From Austropuccinia psidii (Eukaryota > Basidiomycota > Pucciniomycetes > Pucciniales > Sphaerophragmiaceae): a stretch of DNA of 64,000 bases. The notes under the pieces are model-generated. The model was not told the origin of the DNA, did not search any database, and saw only the letters and a program-made list of their open reading frames with translations. A program made the translations under genes and the position numbers. Below, piece by piece: positions 60,760 to 64,000 of this stretch; positions within the stretch are counted from its first letter, which is position 1; each line of letters starts with the position of its first letter. Where the stretch lies: the NCBI GenBank assembly GCA_023105745.1, contig JALGQZ010000002.1:79439785-79503784 (forward strand). Direction: 5' to 3'.

Positions 60760-62168
60760 TGTCAGGGTGACTCTATGATATAGCTTCAAAATGATAATAA
60801 AAGCTATAACTCTGAGTGTGACATTAAAATAATGATGATTAATTAATTATGAGATAGTTAAAGGGGCTATAATAAAAGAATTTAGTGATGGTGAGTGCTA
60901 TTGATAGCCCTGGGTGCAGTGTCTACCTGTTGGTTTACAATAACAAACCCTACAATAATTATAATTATAATTGTATCTGTTTAGCTCTAAGGGTACCACT
61001 TCTTTCAGAAGCTATACCATGTAAGAATATTGAGAACAGGATGATGGATTGGCCTTCTGGTGAGGAAAGGCGTCCTTTTATCTTGTTCCAGTAGGTTGTT
61101 TACCTCTGCACATGACCACAGAGTGAAAGTTTTCACTACTGTGGGCTGGTTTGTGGTTCTAAACACTCAATACAGACTTTTATTGGGTGGAAATGTGGCT
61201 TTAGAGTCACAAGTTGTCATTTTTACCGTATACAGGGTGAAGATTTTCACCAATGGAGTTTACAGGTGTGTTCTGGTGCCTTGGATGCATCAGAAGCTGT
61301 ACAGAACCTGTATGGACCCCTGTATTTGACTTAACTATGAGGTATTGAAGTATGAACAGGTTTCTTTGTCTATTTGATACCTCATAATAATACTTATGGG
61401 ATATTATCCTACAGTAAAGCTCTATTGGTCCAAATGTGGGACTCTGACCTTAAAACTTCTATAACTTTGTCAGTTTTCAAGATATTGAGCTCAACCTTGG
61501 TTCATTGTGTATCCATGGATGGGATCTACAAAATATTACCTCATTTTCCATGGTTAAAATTAAACATGGCAAATTTATGCCATGTTCAACTTTAGTTATC
61601 CAGATATATGATTATCTCAAAATCTGTATGGAACTTGTTTGCACCATAACTGTTGTTCTAGAAGAGATATGGGGAAATGGATGGAAAAATCAGATAGCCC
61701 TGATTGTGCTATTTCCAAAATAACCATAATTTAAGTATCTCACACTCCAATTGTAGAAGTTAGACGAGAGGTGAATATTCTGTCCACCCTTATTTGACCT
61801 TATTTTGGCCATAACTTCTGTAATTTTGGTGTTAGCTCAATTTGGCTAGTACCATTGGATAGCTCTTTCTTAGAGCTTCAACTTGAATACCCATTTTCTG
61901 GGGTTAAGCCTCTTTGTCTGGATTTCAGCTGAGAGGTGAAAATTAAGGTTTATGCTCAGCAACAGCTTTGAGCAGGAATAAATTTGTTTTTCTTTGTCCT
62001 ATGATGATGGGACTTGTATATTTGGAAAGATGTTAGTATCCTCTTTAGTTTTATACATTTTTAGCCAGTTTGGATCAGATCCATGTTCTGGTGGTATTTT
62101 TCTCTACCATTGGTATATGGTATTCTGGAAGTCATGCTTGTGCTCTGGTTTTGAGTCCCAGGAAGACA
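60760..62168 (-). repeat. Element D 5' LTR
   Basis: 1409 bp, pairs with 44639-46047. Followed by the CACTG target duplication. Confidence 0.92.
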
Positions 62169-62173
62169 CACTG

Positions 62174-62600
62174 ACTCAGACTTGGGAGGAGCCAAAGAAA
62201 TTCCCTCTTTTATGGTTCCCTTATTTATTTCTATGGCCAAATTGGCTGTAAATCTCAAGAAAACAGCATGCTGTTGCTTTGTACCCTGAAAAGGAAGCAT
62301 AAAATTCACTTAGAGGCTAATCTCAAAACAGTGAATTGGTAAGACAGCTTAATTTTGCAGTCAATAATAAGAACCTTCAATAAATGATTCATACCACTAA
62401 TCAAAGCTCCATTCCCCTTCCTTCAATAATTTCTATCATAATGGCACTTTCCTTATTAATTCCATATTTAATTTCATTTTCTCTCTCCTATAAAATAATA
62501 CTATATCTCTAAAGTACATTCCTTCTAACAGCATGTGGCCTGCATTTCAAAAATTCCTATCTTCCTCCAATATAAAGAGCCATATGGACGCAATATTTGT
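62174..62600 (+). pseudogene. Copia RNase H remnant
   Basis: Continues the Copia element right of element D. A frame starting SDLGGAKEIPSFM and LFISMAKLAVNLKK fits the Copia RNase H pattern (Asp-containing start, then the Gly-Ser-Trp-Lys region). NNTISLKYIPSNSMWPAFQ fits the RNase H end. Multiple stops. Confidence 0.55.
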
Positions 62601-62687
62601 AAATCAAGGACCAAAAAACAAGTTAGCAGGTGAAATTGAGTAAAAGAAATACAAGAAAACTAATCTACTAGCTGTAAAATACTAAAA

Positions 62688-63180
62688 GAATAGTCTTGGT
62701 ATATCTGCTCCTAGAGCACATTCATTAGATTAACTCACTCCGATGTGAGTAGATTTCTTCCTTATAGACACATTGGGTTTATACTCATCAAACCCAATAG
62801 TCATGGGCACCAATTATTTTTTTTATCGAAACCCAAAAGATCCTCTAATAAAAAGTATAAACCTCCCTCAGATGTTTTAAATTTACTTATTTTTTTCTAT
62901 TTTGGTTCTCTCCTGTTTTCAGGTTCACTGCATTACTATCTGTCCCTGACTTGCATGAGAGCTTAAGACTTATGTCCTCTTCCCCCTTTACATACTATAC
63001 CTGTCACCTTGGCTTTTTCTTGCAAAAATTCTTTTAATTAGATAATAGTGTTCTGTTTCATTTCTCTACTGTTTCCACTTATAATTAGTGCCTCTCTTTC
63101 CTTGACTTCCATTGGCACTTAAGACTTATGTCCTGTCTCCCTTTCAAAGTTATATACTATTTAAATATCTCAAAGGAGCT
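62688..63180 (+). repeat. Copia 3' LTR-like sequence with internal duplication
   Basis: Matches 40116-40480. The segment with CTCTCCTGTTT...CTTAAGACTTATGTCC recurs near 63050-63150, so the right copy contains a partial tandem duplication. Limits are approximate. Confidence 0.5.
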
Positions 63181-64000
63181 CATCAACTAATATGCAGAAA
63201 TATTTCAATAAGATCTGCTACATATCTCTAGGATATCATCCAATTTTCTACCTCTTCAATAGCCTTTATAAACCTTGAAGATAAAACATACTTGAGCTTC
63301 CAAAGCTTGCGGTATTCTTCAATGTCTGAGCCTTATTTGCTTATTTGTATTAGGTATATACCTCCCAGTAAGCCATTCATCCTCCTTATTTGGATTTCAA
63401 TATCTCACAAGATATGTCCTTTCATGGGAGAAATAATTTTGAAACCTGTTTGAAGGTCCCTTAAGCCAACTCAATTGAGGTAATTCAGTAGGTGTAAGGT
63501 ACTCACAAGACGTTCCAAGCTTATTTTGTTTGTAATACTTCTTTTTTTGAGGAATCTTATTGATTTTATATATTTTATTTCTTACAAAGGTGAAATTCCA
63601 AGTGGTGGTTCTCTCATCTATGGAAATGATTCTTTATCACTTGATATATAAGGTTCATTTAAGAACACTGAAAATTTTGGGTGTTTATTTTCTTAGTCGC
63701 CTGTAAGATACAATTGAATTAAGTTAGGACTATGCAGGTCCTGAAGAAATGTTCCAGAAAAAGGGAATTTTAGTTACCTTGGGACTTTAACATTAGTCAA
63801 TATTAGAGCTTATACTAGAACTAGGTATACAGCTTTAAAACATGGTGGTCTATGGCTTTTTTGCCACATATCTTTGGCATATTTTAAACAATCTTTTCTC
63901 AATCTACTTAAATTATGTCTTCATTTGTTAAGAATAAATTTAAAGCTACTTGATTTTAGATGGATTTCAATCAAGCCCCCTATCAAGGTGTCATAAGGAT
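63181..64000. other. Right end of window, no gene recognised
   Basis: AT-rich DNA with short frames only; no known element or RNA gene identified. Confidence 0.4.

Larger units (their letters stand above)
44639..62168 (-). mobile_element. Element D: gag-only (non-autonomous) LTR retrotransposon, split by element C
   Basis: LTRs at 44639-46047 and 60760-62168, both 1409 bp, with TGTCA/TGACA ends. Target duplication CACTG at 44634-44638 and 62169-62173. The PBS lies inside the right LTR and a PPT inside the left one, fixing minus orientation. Without element C (49187-60180 plus one ATAAT copy) D is about 6.5 kb. The internal region holds a tandem-repeat leader and gag only; the gag frame stops 22 bases before the LTR, leaving no room for pol. 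The LTRs differ at roughly 8% of bases in the segment I compared, so D is much older than C. Confidence 0.92.
40116..63180 (+). mobile_element. Ancient Ty1/Copia element, host of the nested insertions
   Basis: Parts of one plus-strand Copia element lie at about 40116-42265, 43555-44638 and 62174-63180, separated by younger insertions. LTR-like terminal sequences match between about 40116-40480 and 62688-63000 (shared GGTATATCT, TTGGGTTTATACTCATCA, CCTCAGATGTTTTAAATTTA). The ends are approximate and the right copy carries an extra internal duplication. Domain order PR-IN-RT-RNase H identifies Copia. Removing the solo LTR at 42266-43549 restores a continuous integrase frame across TSD ATACT. 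Confidence 0.8.

Overview
This window looks like a repeat-rich, AT-rich fungal nuclear genome. The only confidently recognised host gene is a multi-intron gene for the 60S acidic ribosomal stalk protein P0 (RPP0, about 15293-16492, plus strand). Its introns are 54-73 bp where measured, typical of basidiomycetes. The intact Gag-Pol protein at 22153-27855 recalls families that are very abundant in rust fungi (Pucciniales, for example Austropuccinia or Puccinia). That taxonomic placement is from memory and is inference, not a search result.

Layout. 1-8339: 5' part of a decayed Ty3/Gypsy chromovirus (element A, minus strand), cut by the window edge, with its 2175-bp 5' LTR at 6165-8339. 9540-11760 and 12334-14607: two different hAT transposase pseudogenes (minus strand) that still show their small introns. 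15293-16492: RPP0, followed by non-repetitive sequence with a possible convergent gene end. 19638-29914: complete, apparently intact Gypsy chromovirus (element B, plus strand) with 1917-bp LTRs, AAAAT target-site duplication (TSD), primer-binding site (PBS), polypurine tract (PPT) and an unbroken gag-pol. 31541-32396: a T-rich minisatellite. 38158-63200: a nested stack. A very old Ty1/Copia element (plus) was hit by a solo LTR (42266-43549, TSD ATACT) and by a gag-only LTR element D (minus, 44639-62168, TSD CACTG). D was later split by a young, nearly complete Gypsy element C (plus, 49187-60180, TSD ATAAT). Another solo LTR of the D family lies at 38158-39546.

How the parts work together. The Gypsy elements encode a single Gag-protease-RT-RNase H-integrase-chromodomain polyprotein. 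A, B and C also share a second reading frame (ORF2, +1 relative to gag-pol) overlapping the N-terminal third of gag. Between B and C, ORF2 is more conserved than the gag frame it overlaps. In all three copies a GT donor after a short leader exon and an AG acceptor about 260 bp downstream sit at matching positions. In B and C, splicing them joins the leader frame to ORF2 exactly in frame. This predicted spliced accessory protein is the most interesting feature of the window. Element D has a related Gag capsid but no pol, so it presumably depended on enzymes from another element.
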